A stretch of DNA of 64,000 nt from Pseudooceanicola nitratireducens (GCF_900109195.1 NZ_FNZG01000001.1:248001-312000); one strand, 5' to 3'. Positions 1 to 9,181 are shown, counted from the stretch's first letter. Numbers and translations: made by a program. Notes: a model not told the origin generated them from the letters alone.

Positions 1-58
1 GTCGCAGGCCGCCCTGGGCCAGCCACTGGGTGACGTCTGTCGTTGCTGTGCTGCTCAT
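1..58 (-). CDS. irr: Fur-family regulator (Irr-like), N-terminal fragment cut by the window edge
   Basis: Only the first 19 codons are present, reading leftward from an ATG at 58: MSSTATTDVTQWLAQGGLR. The WL(A)xxGLR stretch resembles the start of the winged-helix domain of iron-response regulators of the Fur superfamily (Irr). Irr is known to repress or activate iron-dependent genes in alphaproteobacteria by sensing haem status. The gene is divergent from fabA, an arrangement I recall from Rhodobacterales, and this supports the call. No metal- or haem-binding residues can be checked because the rest lies outside the window. Confidence 0.5.
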   Translation of the reverse strand, partial: MSSTATTDVTQWLAQGGLR

Positions 59-279
59 CCGGCTAAGAACCATGTCCATTGGCTGTGTCGCCGGACAATA
101 TAAGCCGTTGCGGCAAGGGATTTCAATGCCGTTGCAAAAGTCGCCCTTGGCCGGTGCCTTTCGCGGTCCCCGACGGTACGCAGACGGCGCATGGCAGGGC
201 CCCGCGCGGGCCCGCCCTTGCATGGCACGCTGGCAGGGTGCTAGAGGGGGCAGGATTTCTTAGGGGCAAGGGGGCAGTG

Positions 280-789
280 ATGGCCGAGTATCCGACAAGC
301 TTTGACCGGGATGATCTGCTGAAATGTGCGCGGGGCGAATTGTTCGGTCCGGGCAATGCGCAGCTTCCCGAACCGCCGATGCTGATGATGGACCGGATCA
401 CCGACATCAGCGCCGATGGTGGCGAACACGGCAAGGGCCACGTGCTGGCCGAATTCGACATCAAACCCGACCTGTGGTTCTTTGACTGCCACTTCCCCGG
501 CAACCCGATCATGCCCGGCTGCCTTGGCCTGGACGGTCTGTGGCAGCTGACCGGCTTCAACCTGGGCTGGCGCGGCTGGCAGGGGCGCGGCTATGCCCTG
601 GGCGTGGGCGAGGTCAAGCTGACCGGCATGGTCCGTCCGGACCGCAAGATGCTGACCTATCGCATCAATTTCACCAAGGCGATCCAGACCCGCCGCCTGA
701 CCATGGGCGTCGCTGACGGCATCGTCGAGGCCGACGGCGAAGTGATCTACCAGGTCAAGGACATGAAGGTCGCGCTCAGCGAAAGCTGA
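280..789 (+). CDS. fabA: 3-hydroxyacyl-[acyl-carrier-protein] dehydratase FabA
   Basis: A 169-residue protein that should dehydrate 3-hydroxydecanoyl-ACP and isomerise trans-2- to cis-3-decenoyl-ACP, the branch point for anaerobic unsaturated fatty acid synthesis. The hot-dog fold signature [17 protein letters not shown] carries the predicted catalytic His71 and Asp85, matching the His/Asp pair of Escherichia coli FabA. Length is normal for the family. I chose the ATG at 280 because it follows an AAGGGGGC ribosome-binding site and gives the usual N-terminus; the longer open frame upstream has no family similarity. FabA normally works with FabB, which lies 1.6 kb downstream after three unrelated genes. 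Confidence 0.97.
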   Translation: MAEYPTSFDRDDLLKCARGELFGPGNAQLPEPPMLMMDRITDISADGGEHGKGHVLAEFDIKPDLWFFDCHFPGNPIMPGCLGLDGLWQLTGFNLGWRGWQGRGYALGVGEVKLTGMVRPDRKMLTYRINFTKAIQTRRLTMGVADGIVEADGEVIYQVKDMKVALSES

Positions 790-998
790 CTTCCTTCTTT
801 TTCCGGACAGTGGAAGGCGCAGCAGATCCTGTTGCGCCTTTTTCCTGGGGCATGGGTGTTGCTCTGGCTCTCACTTTCCTTGGAGAAAAAACGGCCGTGC
901 CAATCTTTTTGGCTTATCTCATTGTAAAGGTTCGTGTTTTGCTTTCTACGGTGTGCGATGCCTCTAATTGGCGTCACATATACACGAGGAGAGTAGAA

Positions 999-1376
999 TT
1001 GAAATTTATCCACGTTCCAGCGGCTATTGCTTTGTTTGGACTTGTCGCCTGTGCCGAGACAGCGGTTCAGCCGATGTCGAAAGACACGTTCAAGATCGAT
1101 ACTCGGACTGACTCTGACTGCGGGGCTGTTGCTGCGCGCAATATCGCCTTCAAGGCTGCCGCAATCGAAGTCATTCGCAAGGGCGGCGACAAGTTCATCA
1201 TCACCGGGGACAACACGGATAGTGATTTCTGGGGTGGAACCTACACGCAGGGCATGGTCGTGAAGATGATCCCCGACAAGTCGCCCGAGGCCCGAAATGC
1301 GCTTTCCGCACGTGAGACGCTTGGCAGCGATTGGCAGAACGTCGTTGCCAAGGGCGTTCCGCAGATGTGCGTCTGA
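999..1376 (+). CDS. Small putative lipoprotein of unknown function
   Basis: Reading from a TTG at 999, preceded by GAGGAGAG about 7 bases upstream, gives 125 residues. The N-terminus KFIHVPAAIALFGLVAC is a lipoprotein signal with the lipobox LVAC, so Cys18 is the likely lipidated residue. The mature part has no domain I can name; it resembles short Rhodobacterales lipoproteins that share a PMSKDTF-type motif, but their role is not known to me. An in-frame extension back to 810 lacks a signal peptide and seems spurious. The local sequence is visibly richer in A and T than fabA or fabB, which fits a recently acquired or fast-evolving gene. It is one of three genes separating fabA from fabB. Confidence 0.7.
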   Translation: MKFIHVPAAIALFGLVACAETAVQPMSKDTFKIDTRTDSDCGAVAARNIAFKAAAIEVIRKGGDKFIITGDNTDSDFWGGTYTQGMVVKMIPDKSPEARNALSARETLGSDWQNVVAKGVPQMCV

Positions 1377-1433
1377 CGATCCTGCGGCCATTTGCATCTG
1401 GCCGTAGGGCAGGGGCAGGGGTAAGAGGCAGGC

Positions 1434-1769
1434 ATGACCGATGCTCTTCCCCCCTGTCCCGACTGCGGATCCGCCTTCACCTATGAAATGGATGCACTTC
1501 TTGTCTGTCCCGAGTGTGGACATGAATGGTCTGCTACGGCGCAGGAAAGCGATGTGATCCGCGACGCCGTCGGCAATGTGCTGGCGGATGGCGACACGGT
1601 GACGGTGATCAAGGACCTGAAGCTGCGGGGCACCTCGCAGGTGGTGAAGGTCGGCACCAAGGTCACCAACATCCGGCTGGTCCCGGGGGATCACGACATC
1701 GACTGCAAGGTCCCCGGCCACGGCCAGATCGGGCTGAAGTCGCAGTTCGTGAAGAAGGTGACCAAGTAG
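1434..1769 (+). CDS. yjdM: Zinc-ribbon protein of the YjdM/PhnA family
   Basis: A 111-residue protein with an N-terminal zinc ribbon (CPDC near residue 8 and CPEC near residue 26) followed by the conserved YjdM C-terminal beta domain containing [11 protein letters not shown]-like and [11 protein letters not shown] segments. Length and motif order match the E. coli YjdM (formerly PhnA) family throughout. Despite the old name, the family is not the phosphonoacetate hydrolase and its exact function is unresolved. It stands alone, in the same direction as fabA and fabB, ending 8 bases before the end of the convergent gene at 1777. Confidence 0.93.
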   Translation: MTDALPPCPDCGSAFTYEMDALLVCPECGHEWSATAQESDVIRDAVGNVLADGDTVTVIKDLKLRGTSQVVKVGTKVTNIRLVPGDHDIDCKVPGHGQIGLKSQFVKKVTK

Positions 1770-1776
1770 GCGCGGA

Positions 1777-2160
1777 TCAATCCGCCGTCCGGTCCTTCAG
1801 GGCATGGGAATAGAGGTCGTGCAGATCCTCTCCCTCGGGGGCGTTGAGGCGCGTCACCTCTCCGGTCGCGGCGCGGTAGTCCAGTTGCACCTCGCCCACG
1901 ACCTCGCCGTCGCGATAAACTTCGCCCTCGTCCAGCAGGACAAGCAGGCCGAAGATGGCGCTTTGGATGGCGTCATCCATCAGGTGCAGGACATTGGCGC
2001 GATCCGCCTGCGGCAGGGCGGAAATCCAGGCGGCCAGGGCGCGCCGCTCCGCCGTTACCCCGCGACCGGGCGGATTTTCGTGGAACCTCAGCAGGCTTTC
2101 GGCCTTTGACGGGGGATGCACCCGGTCCGCGACAAGCTGGGCGAAATCTGATTTCTTCAT
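1777..2160 (-). CDS. Conserved hypothetical protein
   Basis: I choose the ATG at 2160, which gives 127 residues starting MKKSDFAQLVADRVHPPSKAE; a longer frame to 2298 has an unlikely N-terminus. The protein is soluble, acidic at the C-terminus, with no signal peptide or membrane segment. A central helix-rich part (ALAAWISALPQADRANVLHL) is followed by a strand-rich part (GEVYRDGEVVGEVQLDY) that looks like a small beta-hairpin domain. I do not recognise a family and assign no function. It converges on yjdM and is divergent from fabB. Confidence 0.65.
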   Translation of the reverse strand: MKKSDFAQLVADRVHPPSKAESLLRFHENPPGRGVTAERRALAAWISALPQADRANVLHLMDDAIQSAIFGLLVLLDEGEVYRDGEVVGEVQLDYRAATGEVTRLNAPEGEDLHDLYSHALKDRTAD

Positions 2161-2360
2161 GGTGGGGCGGCTGCCTGTGACCAAAGGACTGTTGCACCAG
2201 CTGTGCCCGGAAATCCCGCGCTGGCAAGCATCTTGGGCGGGGGTCGCCCGGGCATCGGCCAACACCCGCCCATAGGTCAAATCCGCGCCGTTAACCAACC
2301 GCGCCTTGCACGGGGGCGCGTCGATACTCTAGTAAGTCCCAAGTCAGAAAGGGAGGCCAC

Positions 2361-3590
2361 ATGCGCCGCGTCGTCGTCACAGGTTTGGGGATCGTCTCCT
2401 CGATCGGGAACAATGCAGAAGAGGTCACCGCCTCGCTCAAGGCCGGGAAGTCCGGGATCGTCGCCTCCCCGGAGATGGCCGAACACGGGTTCCGCAGCCA
2501 GATTGCCGGCACGCTCAAGATCGACGTGGCCGAGCATATCGACAAGCGCGCGCTGCGGTTCATGGGGGGCGGGGCCGCCTATGCCTATATCGCGATGACC
2601 CAGGCGATCGAGGATGCGGGCCTGTCGGAAGACGTGATTTCCAACCCGCGCACCGGCCTTGTCGCGGGCTCTGGCGGCCCGTCCACCAGCGCGATGTTCG
2701 CAGCGCATCAGACGGTTCTGAAGTCCGGCGCGACCAAGCGGATCGGGCCCTTTGCAGTGCCGAAATGCATGTCCTCGACCGTGTCCGCGAACCTTGCGAC
2801 GGCCTTCAAGATCAAGGGCATCAACTATTCCATCACCTCGGCCTGCTCGACCTCGCTGCATTGCATCGGCAACGCGGCAGAGCAGATCATGCTGGGCAAG
2901 CAGGACGTGATGTTTGCCGGCGGCGGCGAGGAGCTGGACTGGACGCTGTCCTGCCTGTTCGACGCCATGGGCGCGATGTCGTCCAAGTACAACGACACCC
3001 CGGACAAGGCGTCCCGTGCCTTCGACGAAACCCGCGATGGTTTCGTGATCTCGGGCGGCGGCGGCATGGTCGTTCTGGAAGACTACGAACACGCCAAGGC
3101 GCGCGGGGCCAAGATCTATGCCGAAGTCACCGGCTATGCGGCGACCAGCGACGGCCACGACATGGTGGCCCCGTCCGGCGAGGGCGGCGAACGCGCCATG
3201 CGTCTGGCCGTGGCGACCCTGCCCGAAGGTCGCAAGGTCAGCTATATCAACGCGCATGGCACCTCGACCCCCGTGGGCGACGTGGGCGAAATCCAGGCCG
3301 TGCGCCGGGTCTTTGGCGAAGGCACCACCCCGCCCGTCAGCTCGACCAAGTCGATGACCGGCCATGCCCAGGGTGCGGCGGGCGCGCTTGAAGCGATCTT
3401 CTGCCTGCTGATGCTGAAGGACGACTTCATCACGCCCTCGATCAACGTCGAAACGCTGGATCCGGAACTGAAACCCGAAGAGATCGCGACCAAGCTGGTC
3501 GAGAACGCGGGCCTGGACACGGTGATGACGAATTCCTTCGGGTTCGGCGGCACCAACGGGTCCATGCTTCTGTCGCGCCTGCGCGACTGA
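2361..3590 (+). CDS. fabB: Beta-ketoacyl-ACP synthase I
   Basis: A 409-residue thiolase-fold condensing enzyme that elongates cis-3-decenoyl-ACP and other acyl-ACPs with malonyl-ACP. The catalytic triad is visible: Cys162 in [10 protein letters not shown], His299 in [11 protein letters not shown] and His335 in [12 protein letters not shown]. The C-terminal FGFGGTNGS glycine loop is intact. GGGAGG lies 7 bases before the ATG. The presence of fabA on the same strand, rather than fabH or fabG, and the close match to type I enzymes favour FabB over FabF. It is followed by a hairpin terminator and then fabI. Confidence 0.96.
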   Translation: MRRVVVTGLGIVSSIGNNAEEVTASLKAGKSGIVASPEMAEHGFRSQIAGTLKIDVAEHIDKRALRFMGGGAAYAYIAMTQAIEDAGLSEDVISNPRTGLVAGSGGPSTSAMFAAHQTVLKSGATKRIGPFAVPKCMSSTVSANLATAFKIKGINYSITSACSTSLHCIGNAAEQIMLGKQDVMFAGGGEELDWTLSCLFDAMGAMSSKYNDTPDKASRAFDETRDGFVISGGGGMVVLEDYEHAKARGAKIYAEVTGYAATSDGHDMVAPSGEGGERAMRLAVATLPEGRKVSYINAHGTSTPVGDVGEIQAVRRVFGEGTTPPVSSTKSMTGHAQGAAGALEAIFCLLMLKDDFITPSINVETLDPELKPEEIATKLVENAGLDTVMTNSFGFGGTNGSMLLSRLRD

Positions 3591-3611
3591 TCCCGCCAGT
3601 TGGAACAGTCC

Positions 3612-3650
3612 AAAGGGGGCAGGGCCGGGATCACCGGCTCTGCCCCTTTT
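3612..3650 (+). terminator. Rho-independent terminator after fabB
   Basis: A long imperfect hairpin (AAAGGGGGCAG ... CTGCCCCTTTT, with inner arms GCCGG/CCGGC) ends in a T run. It starts 21 bases after the fabB stop codon and suggests that fabI has its own promoter in 3651-3805. Confidence 0.75.
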
Positions 3651-3805
3651 CACGTCGTGGGGGCGATTGGGGCATTCTGCGGGGCCGGGCGCAGGTGTCG
3701 GGCAGCGTTGCCATCGCGCACGTCTGGCGCATTGGATGCCATGCGTCGGCTTGACGCGCGGGACTGAAACGGCGACATCAAAAGAAAGCCGGAAAGGGAA
3801 GCCAT

Positions 3806-4591
3806 ATGCAGTCTTTGCAGAACAAACGCGGTCTGATCATGGGGGTCGCCAACGACCGGTCGATCGCCTGGGGGATCGCCAAGGAAATGGCCGCAGCCGG
3901 GGCCGAGCTGGCCTTCAGCTACCAGGGCGAAGCCTTCGGGAAACGCGTCCTGCCGCTGGCGCAGAGCCTGGGCAGCGATTTCGTTGTCGACATGGATGTC
4001 ACCGACGAGGAAAGCATGGACCGTGGCTTTGCCGAGCTGAGGGCGAAATGGCCCAAGATCGACTTTGTCGTGCATGCCATCGCCTTTTCCAACAAGGACG
4101 AACTGGGCGGGCGGTTCATCAACACCAGCCGCGAGAATTTCAAGAACTCGCTCGATATCTCGTGCTTCTCGCTGATCGACGTGGCGCGGCGCTCGGCCCC
4201 CCTGATGAAGGAGGGCGGCACGATCCTGACCCTGACCTACCAGGGTTCGACCCGGGTGACGCCCTATTACAACGTCATGGGCGTGGCCAAGGCGGCGCTG
4301 GAATCCGCCGTGCGCTACCTGGCGAATGACCTCGGTCCCGACGGGATCCGGGTGAACGCGATTTCGCCCGGCCCGATGAAGACCCTCGCGGGGGCGGCGA
4401 TTTCCGGGGCCCGCAAGACCTTCCGCCAGACCGAGGCGAATTCGCCCCTGCGCGCGAATGCGACGCTGGAGGCCGTGGGCGGCACGGCGGTCTACCTGGC
4501 GTCCGACGCGGGGGCCTTTACCAGCGGTGAGATCATCCGCGTCGACGGCGGCTATCACGTGCTGGGCATGCCGCAGCCGGAGAACCTGTAA
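3806..4591 (+). CDS. fabI: Enoyl-[acyl-carrier-protein] reductase (NADH)
   Basis: A 261-residue short-chain dehydrogenase-like enzyme that reduces trans-2-enoyl-ACP, the last step of each fatty acid elongation cycle. The N-terminal GVANDRSIAWGIA is the FabI-specific nucleotide-binding loop. The Tyr-x6-Lys catalytic pair is Tyr155 and Lys162 in YYNVMGVAK, with Tyr145 nearby, as in E. coli FabI. Length is normal. AAGGGAAG precedes the ATG. Together with fabA and fabB it forms the fatty acid synthesis block at the left end. Confidence 0.97.
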   Translation: MQSLQNKRGLIMGVANDRSIAWGIAKEMAAAGAELAFSYQGEAFGKRVLPLAQSLGSDFVVDMDVTDEESMDRGFAELRAKWPKIDFVVHAIAFSNKDELGGRFINTSRENFKNSLDISCFSLIDVARRSAPLMKEGGTILTLTYQGSTRVTPYYNVMGVAKAALESAVRYLANDLGPDGIRVNAISPGPMKTLAGAAISGARKTFRQTEANSPLRANATLEAVGGTAVYLASDAGAFTSGEIIRVDGGYHVLGMPQPENL

Positions 4592-4648
4592 GGGGTTTGG
4601 CGCTGGCCTTGGAGCTGGCGTTTCGGGTGCTGGCTTCTGGAACACCGC

Positions 4649-4720
4649 CCTGTGGGACGGAGCGACCGTGAAGAAAATGCGCCGTCCCGTGGGGCGGAGC
4701 GACTGTGAAGAAAATGAGCG
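4649..4720 (+). repeat. Tandem direct repeat, about 37 bases, two copies
   Basis: Two adjacent units share GGRCGGAGCGACYGTGAAG and continue with AAAATG followed by a GC-rich end (GCGCCGTCCC in one, AGCGCCGCCC in the other). Each unit can fold on itself; the second forms the terminator that follows. It lies 60 bases downstream of fabI and probably arose by duplication of a terminator-type element. Confidence 0.7.
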
Positions 4721-4748
4721 CCGCCCTTTGGGGCGGCGCATTTCTTTT
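4718..4748 (+). terminator. Strong Rho-independent terminator after fabI
   Basis: A perfect 9-base stem GCGCCGCCC / GGGCGGCGC with a TTTG loop is followed by ATTTCTTTT. It is fused to the second unit of the tandem repeat. Confidence 0.85.
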
Positions 4749-4792
4749 GTCTCGTGCCCCGTCCAGCCAAGCTGGCCGGAGCCCTCGGGTTT

Positions 4793-4832
4793 GCCTCCGG
4801 CGGGGATATTTCGGGCAAGAGGATGGAAGGGG
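4793..4832 (+). repeat. Dispersed intergenic repeat, copy A
   Basis: GGCGGGGATATTTCGGGCAA continuing with GAGGATGGAAGG. The same core (GGGATATTTC, a variable base, GGCAAGAGGATG) recurs near 16080 and, inverted, near 52985, always outside genes. The rest of 4592-4893 holds only this element, the tandem repeat and the terminator. Confidence 0.65.
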
Positions 4833-4893
4833 GCGCGCGTTTTTCGGAACAGGGGCGTGGGGGCGGGGGTTGGTCGGGCAAAGGAGAGTTCCG

Positions 4894-5574
4894 ATGAGCC
4901 ACAGACTGACCCTGAACCGGATCGAGCCGGTCACCCATGACACCCACCACCTTGTCTTTGACCGCCCCGAGGGGTTCGAGTTCACCCCCGGCCAGGCCGT
5001 AGACCTGGCGCTGGACCGCGAGGGCTGGCGTGAAGAGGCGCGGCCCTTCACCTTTGTTTCGCTGCCCGGGGAGGCGGGGCTGGAGTTTGTCATCAAGTCC
5101 TATCCCGAGCATGACGGCGTGACCGAGCAGATCGGCCGCATGACGCCCGGTGACGCGGTGCTGATCGACGAGCCCTGGGGCGCGATCCGCGATGAGGGTG
5201 CGGGCACCTTCATTGCCGGAGGGGCCGGTGTGACGCCCTTTGTTGCCGTGCTGCGCCAGCGGCTGCAGAAGGAGGGCGCGCTTGAGGGCTGTCGGTTGAT
5301 CTTTTCCAATGCGACCGAGCAGGACATCATTCTGCGCGACACCTTCGAGGGAATGACCGGGCTGCAGACCGAGTTCATCGTCACCGATCAGCCGGACCCG
5401 GGCCCGGGCGTTATGGCCGGTCGTATCGATCGGGCTTTCCTGAAGGACCGCGTCGACCAGGAGGCGGGCAAGTTCTATGTCTGCGGGCCGGAGCCGATGA
5501 TCGAGGATGTCACCGAGGCGCTGAAGGATCTGGGCGTCGAAGACGATCGGATCGTTGTCGAAGATCTTGACTGA
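4894..5574 (+). CDS. FAD-binding oxidoreductase of the ferredoxin-NADP reductase superfamily
   Basis: A 226-residue single flavoprotein reductase unit. Residues 1-100 form the FAD-binding barrel, with RPFTFVS as the flavin-binding motif. The nucleotide-binding half has GGAGVTP near residue 111 and a C-terminal CGPEPM motif that contacts NAD(P)H. No 2Fe-2S domain is attached, so it should pass electrons to a separate ferredoxin or flavodoxin-like partner, or act as a flavodoxin reductase. The ATG at 4894 follows AAAGGAGAG. It sits alone between the fabI terminator and a convergent gene, so the partner cannot be inferred from context. Confidence 0.88.
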   Translation: MSHRLTLNRIEPVTHDTHHLVFDRPEGFEFTPGQAVDLALDREGWREEARPFTFVSLPGEAGLEFVIKSYPEHDGVTEQIGRMTPGDAVLIDEPWGAIRDEGAGTFIAGGAGVTPFVAVLRQRLQKEGALEGCRLIFSNATEQDIILRDTFEGMTGLQTEFIVTDQPDPGPGVMAGRIDRAFLKDRVDQEAGKFYVCGPEPMIEDVTEALKDLGVEDDRIVVEDLD

Positions 5575-5626
5575 TCCCGGCTGATCGGGGCTCGCGGCAA
5601 TCGTCAGGCCCCGGTCGGATCCCCGT

Positions 5627-6499
5627 TCAGAACCACTGCCCCGGCTCCATCAGCCCGAGGTCCATCAGCTGGCGCGAGCTCCAGTCGAAGGGGGCGGAAT
5701 TGTGCCAGCGGAAGCTGGTGATGTCATGGGAGGAGCCGGGGTTGCGCCGAAGCGCCTTGGCCACGCGGAAGGAGCAGACCGCCGCCGTCAGGTTGTTGTG
5801 CCAGGGGCAGGCGTAGGTGTTGTATTCGGCCTGGGTGAAGGTGAAATCGCGCAGCAGCTCGACCCCCGGCTGGGCGCGGAACAGCGAAATCCGGTCGATG
5901 CGGCGACGGTCCAGGGGCACGTGTTCCTCGTATCGCCAGCGCAGCCCGCCGAAGAAATCCAGCTGCCGTTCGCGCGGGTGGTTGTGGTTTGCAGGGTCGG
6001 GCCGGGCAAGCGCGTAGTAGCCCGATTTGTCCAGCTGGCAGTCGTCGAGAGAGACCGCATTCGGGGCCTGCGACAGGTCCCCGGCGTAAAGGTCCACCAC
6101 ATAGGTCAGCATGGCGTCGCGCCGTTCCTCTGTGTGGAAGGCCAGCATTTCCCCGACCGAGCGTGTCTCGCAGAAGGGGAAGAACAGGTATTCGGCGTTG
6201 TAGCAGTAATAAAGCCAGGCCCCCGGCGCGATGCGGGCGGCGGCATTCACGGCATCGCGAAGCGTGGCCCCGGCGGCCATGTCGTAATCCACGCGGATCA
6301 CCTGTTTCGCCAGCGTGCGGTCCAGCGCGAACGAGGGATGCGCAAACAGCACCACGCAGGCAAAGCCGGTCGCCAGGTGGTGGCGCAGGGTCGAGGCGAT
6401 CTCGACCTCGTCCTCGGCGAAGATCATCGCCGAAGGGCCGGCCAGGAAGGCGGCGGGCCGGGCGGCCAGGAAAGCGTCGAGGCTGGTGTACTGCGTCAT
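5627..6499 (-). CDS. Conserved hypothetical protein, possibly glycosyltransferase-like
   Basis: A 290-residue soluble protein without signal peptide. It starts with an alternating helix/strand region ([20 protein letters not shown]) that resembles the first Rossmann-like unit of family 2 or 92 glycosyltransferases, followed by conserved-looking aromatic-rich segments ([32 protein letters not shown]) and a C-terminal [12 protein letters not shown] see no certain DxD motif, so glycosyltransferase activity is only a guess. It is divergent from miaB with 127 bases between the starts. The gene has normal composition for the window. Confidence 0.7.
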   Translation of the reverse strand: MTQYTSLDAFLAARPAAFLAGPSAMIFAEDEVEIASTLRHHLATGFACVVLFAHPSFALDRTLAKQVIRVDYDMAAGATLRDAVNAAARIAPGAWLYYCYNAEYLFFPFCETRSVGEMLAFHTEERRDAMLTYVVDLYAGDLSQAPNAVSLDDCQLDKSGYYALARPDPANHNHPRERQLDFFGGLRWRYEEHVPLDRRRIDRISLFRAQPGVELLRDFTFTQAEYNTYACPWHNNLTAAVCSFRVAKALRRNPGSSHDITSFRWHNSAPFDWSSRQLMDLGLMEPGQWF

Positions 6500-6626
6500 G
6501 GTCCGGGGGAGGGGTTGCGAGGATAGGGGGCAGAGTCACGCCTTTTGGCCCGCATTGCAAGAGCGGCCGGTTTCCGTTAGTCAGCGGGCTGATTTCTTCC
6601 AGCCCGAAGCCGCCGCGAGACACGCC

Positions 6627-8000
6627 ATGACCCAGCCCAAGAAGCTATTCATCAAGACCTACGGCTGCCAAATGAACGTCTATGACAGCGAACGCATGGC
6701 CGAGGCCCTGGGCGGCAACGGATACGAAGAGGTCGGCAGCCCGGATGAGGCGGACATGATCCTGCTGAACACCTGCCACATCCGCGAAAAGGCCGCCGAG
6801 AAGATCTATTCCGAACTGGGCCGCTACAAGGAGTTGAAGACCGCCAAGCCCGACCTGAAGATCGGCGTCGCGGGCTGTGTCGCCCAGGCCGAGGGAGAGG
6901 AGATCATCCGCCGTCAGCCCCTGGTCGACCTTGTGGTCGGCCCGCAAAGCTATCACCGCCTGCCCGAGATGGAGGCGAAGGCCGGCAAGGAAAAGGTGAT
7001 CGACACCGACTTCCCCGAGGAAGACAAGTTCGAGAAGCTTAGGGCCCGGCCCAAGGCGAAACGCGGCCCGACCGCCTTTCTGACCGTGCAGGAAGGCTGC
7101 GACAAGTTCTGCGCCTTCTGCGTGGTGCCCTATACCCGCGGGGCCGAGGTATCGCGCCCCGTTTCCCGCGTGCTGGCCGAGGCCCGCGATCTGGTCGAAC
7201 GCGGGGTGCGCGAAATCACCCTGTTGGGCCAGAACGTCAACGCCTATCACGGTGAAGGCCCGGACGGGCGCGACTGGTCCCTGGCGCGGCTGATCTGGGA
7301 GCTGGCCGAGATCGACGGGCTGGAGCGCATCCGCTTTACCACCAGCCACCCCAATGACATGGACGATGACCTGATCGACGCCCATGGCCGCTGTTCCAAG
7401 CTGATGCCCTATCTGCATCTGCCGGTGCAGTCCGGGTCCGACCGGATCCTCAAGCGGATGAACCGCAGCCACGGGCGCGACAGCTATCTGCGCCTGATCG
7501 AGAGGATCCGCAATGCGCGCCCCGATATCCTGATCTCGGGCGATTTCATCGTCGGCTTCCCCGAAGAGACCGACGAGGATTTCCGCGACACGATGCGGCT
7601 GATCGAAGAGGTCCGCTATGGCCAGGCGTTTTCTTTCAAATATTCCACCCGCCCCGGCACCCCGGCAGCCGAGCGTGCACAGGTCGAGGCCGCGGTGGCC
7701 GACGCCCGCCTGCAAGAGCTTCAGGCCCTGATCACCCGCCAGCAGCGCGCGGTGCAGGATGCCATGGTCGGCCGCGAGGTCGGCGTGCTGATCGAACGCA
7801 AGGGCCGGCTGGAAGGCCAGATGGTCGGCAAGTCCGATCACCTGCACGCGGTGCATCTGACCGCCGATCTGACCCCCGGCGACCTGGTGCGGGTGAAGAT
7901 CACCGAAAGCGGGCCGAATTCCCTGGGCGGCACCCTTGTTGGCGCAGCCGCTGGCGTAGCGGCCAGCACAGCGGCCAGTACATCGGTCAACACCGCCTGA
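6627..8000 (+). CDS. miaB: tRNA-2-methylthio-N6-dimethylallyladenosine synthase MiaB
   Basis: A 457-residue radical-SAM methylthiotransferase that modifies A37 of tRNAs reading UNN codons. The N-terminal cluster domain supplies Cys14 (TYGCQMN), Cys50 (NTCHIR) and Cys84 (AGCVAQ); the radical-SAM cluster uses Cys158, Cys162 and Cys165 (CDKFCAFC). A C-terminal TRAM domain follows. The ATG at 6627 gives the canonical [15 protein letters not shown] start; the open frame extends to 6315 but that part overlaps the divergent gene. In many bacteria miaB is next to phoH and ybeY; here two envelope-protein genes lie in between. Confidence 0.97.
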   Translation: MTQPKKLFIKTYGCQMNVYDSERMAEALGGNGYEEVGSPDEADMILLNTCHIREKAAEKIYSELGRYKELKTAKPDLKIGVAGCVAQAEGEEIIRRQPLVDLVVGPQSYHRLPEMEAKAGKEKVIDTDFPEEDKFEKLRARPKAKRGPTAFLTVQEGCDKFCAFCVVPYTRGAEVSRPVSRVLAEARDLVERGVREITLLGQNVNAYHGEGPDGRDWSLARLIWELAEIDGLERIRFTTSHPNDMDDDLIDAHGRCSKLMPYLHLPVQSGSDRILKRMNRSHGRDSYLRLIERIRNARPDILISGDFIVGFPEETDEDFRDTMRLIEEVRYGQAFSFKYSTRPGTPAAERAQVEAAVADARLQELQALITRQQRAVQDAMVGREVGVLIERKGRLEGQMVGKSDHLHAVHLTADLTPGDLVRVKITESGPNSLGGTLVGAAAGVAASTAASTSVNTA

Positions 8001-8008
8001 TTCCCGGC

Positions 8009-8043
8009 GCATGCCCCCCCCGGGCGGGGGGGGGGCTGCATGC
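8009..8043 (+). other. Homopolymeric C/G palindrome after miaB
   Basis: Runs of eight C and ten G face each other (GCATG, C8, GGGC, G10, CTGCATGC), forming a near-perfect hairpin 8 bases after the miaB stop. There is no T tail, so it is not a classical terminator, but it could stall polymerase or protect the 3' end. Homopolymers of this length are prone to slippage and sequencing error. Confidence 0.6.
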
Positions 8044-8253
8044 CGCCCGGGCACGCCTGCCGGTGGTGGCGCAAATCCATACAGTGCCCCCAGAATTCGT
8101 GGTCATAGCGATCACGCATCCCATATTTTGCAGCCGCCCTGTCGGATTGAAGCTTCACAAAGGGCCGTGATCCGGTAAAGTGAGGGCAGATAACAACGCC
8201 TGGATCCGCACCTATTCCGGCCGGATCCAACGGGGGAAGCAGAGGACATTATC

Positions 8254-8841
8254 GTGGTGAATTTTGGCTTTGATGCCGCCGCACGGATGATCAAAGGGAT
8301 GGCTGCCGCGGCCCTTTGCATCGCCACTGTCGCGGGCCCGGCCCTGGCGCAGGAGCCCTCTCCGGGGAAGAACCTCGGTTACAACGAAAAATACATCCCG
8401 ACGATCTGGGTCGACCCGGACGGTTGTGAGCACTGGGTGATGGATGACGGCCTCGAAGGCTACATGTCCCCCCATGTCACCCGCCAGGGTATTCCGGTCT
8501 GCAATCGCGGCAACGTCTGCGGCGTGATGCAGTCGGATCAGTTCTTCGCCACCGACAAGTACTATATCAGCCCCGCGAACAAGCAGCGGCTTGCGCAGTT
8601 CTTCAAGGACTCGACCGCGACGTCCTTCATCATTGCCGGCCATACCGACAGCCGCGCCTCGGATGAATACAACATGCGGCTCAGCTACAACCGTGCCAAT
8701 GCGGTGGCCCAGGTGGCCTCTTCGGTCGGGGCCCGCATCGCGGATGTCCGCGGCTATGGCGAACGGATGCCGGCGGCCACCAACAACACCCGCGCGGGCA
8801 TGGCCAAGAACCGCCGCGTCGAAATCATCTGCATCCAGTAA
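8254..8841 (+). CDS. OmpA-family outer membrane protein with N-terminal WxDPxGC motif
   Basis: A 195-residue exported protein. A GTG at 8254 (or 8257) follows AGAGGA by 7 bases. The signal peptide ends near GPALA/QEP. Residues about 45-85 carry the motif IWVDPDGCEHWVMDDGLEGY, shared with the next gene. Residues about 95-195 are an OmpA peptidoglycan-binding domain: GHTDSRASDEYNMRLSYNRA, then NRRVEI at the end, with the Asp and Arg that normally hold diaminopimelate. It should tether the outer membrane to the cell wall. It probably forms an operon with the lipoprotein gene 10 bases downstream. Confidence 0.9.
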   Translation: MVNFGFDAAARMIKGMAAAALCIATVAGPALAQEPSPGKNLGYNEKYIPTIWVDPDGCEHWVMDDGLEGYMSPHVTRQGIPVCNRGNVCGVMQSDQFFATDKYYISPANKQRLAQFFKDSTATSFIIAGHTDSRASDEYNMRLSYNRANAVAQVASSVGARIADVRGYGERMPAATNNTRAGMAKNRRVEIICIQ

Positions 8842-8851
8842 GGGGGACGAC

Positions 8852-9181
8852 ATGAACCTGATGAAGATCGCCCTCGGGATCGGACTGGTCGCTTCGGTCG
8901 CGGCCTGTGGCCACCCCAGCCCGACGCCTGATTTCAAGGGTGTCGACCGGGGCTTCGGTCAGAAACATCTAAGCCAGCTGCAGGCCGGGATCTGGATCGA
9001 TCCGAACGGCTGTGACCACTGGATCATCGACGACGGTGTCGAAGGATACCTGTCGCAACGCCTGGACCCCTATGGCAAGCCCGTCTGCTCGGGCACGGCC
9101 GAGCCGAACACGGCGACCGGGGGCTTCAAACGCGGCGGACATATCTTCGATCCGCGCACCGGAACACAGCCCCAGGGCTAA
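8852..9181 (+). CDS. Lipoprotein carrying the same WxDPxGC motif as the upstream OmpA-like protein
   Basis: A 109-residue protein starting at an ATG 10 bases after the OmpA-like gene, with GGGGG upstream. The N-terminus KIALGIGLVASVAAC is a lipoprotein signal with lipobox VAAC. Residues 49-80 hold GIWIDPNGCDHWIIDDGVEG and SQRLDPYGKPVC, clearly homologous to the N-terminal domain of its neighbour, including the two Cys that could pair. There is no OmpA domain. It is probably a partner or stripped paralogue of the neighbour in the envelope; function unknown. A strong terminator follows at 9215. Confidence 0.8.
   Translation: MNLMKIALGIGLVASVAACGHPSPTPDFKGVDRGFGQKHLSQLQAGIWIDPNGCDHWIIDDGVEGYLSQRLDPYGKPVCSGTAEPNTATGGFKRGGHIFDPRTGTQPQG

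Noticed and set aside
747-1721. A 324-codon open frame on the minus strand across the lipoprotein and yjdM genes
   Set aside because: It contradicts the well-supported yjdM gene and has no family similarity.
2277-3653. A 458-codon open frame on the minus strand
   Set aside because: Shadow of fabB; no recognisable motif.
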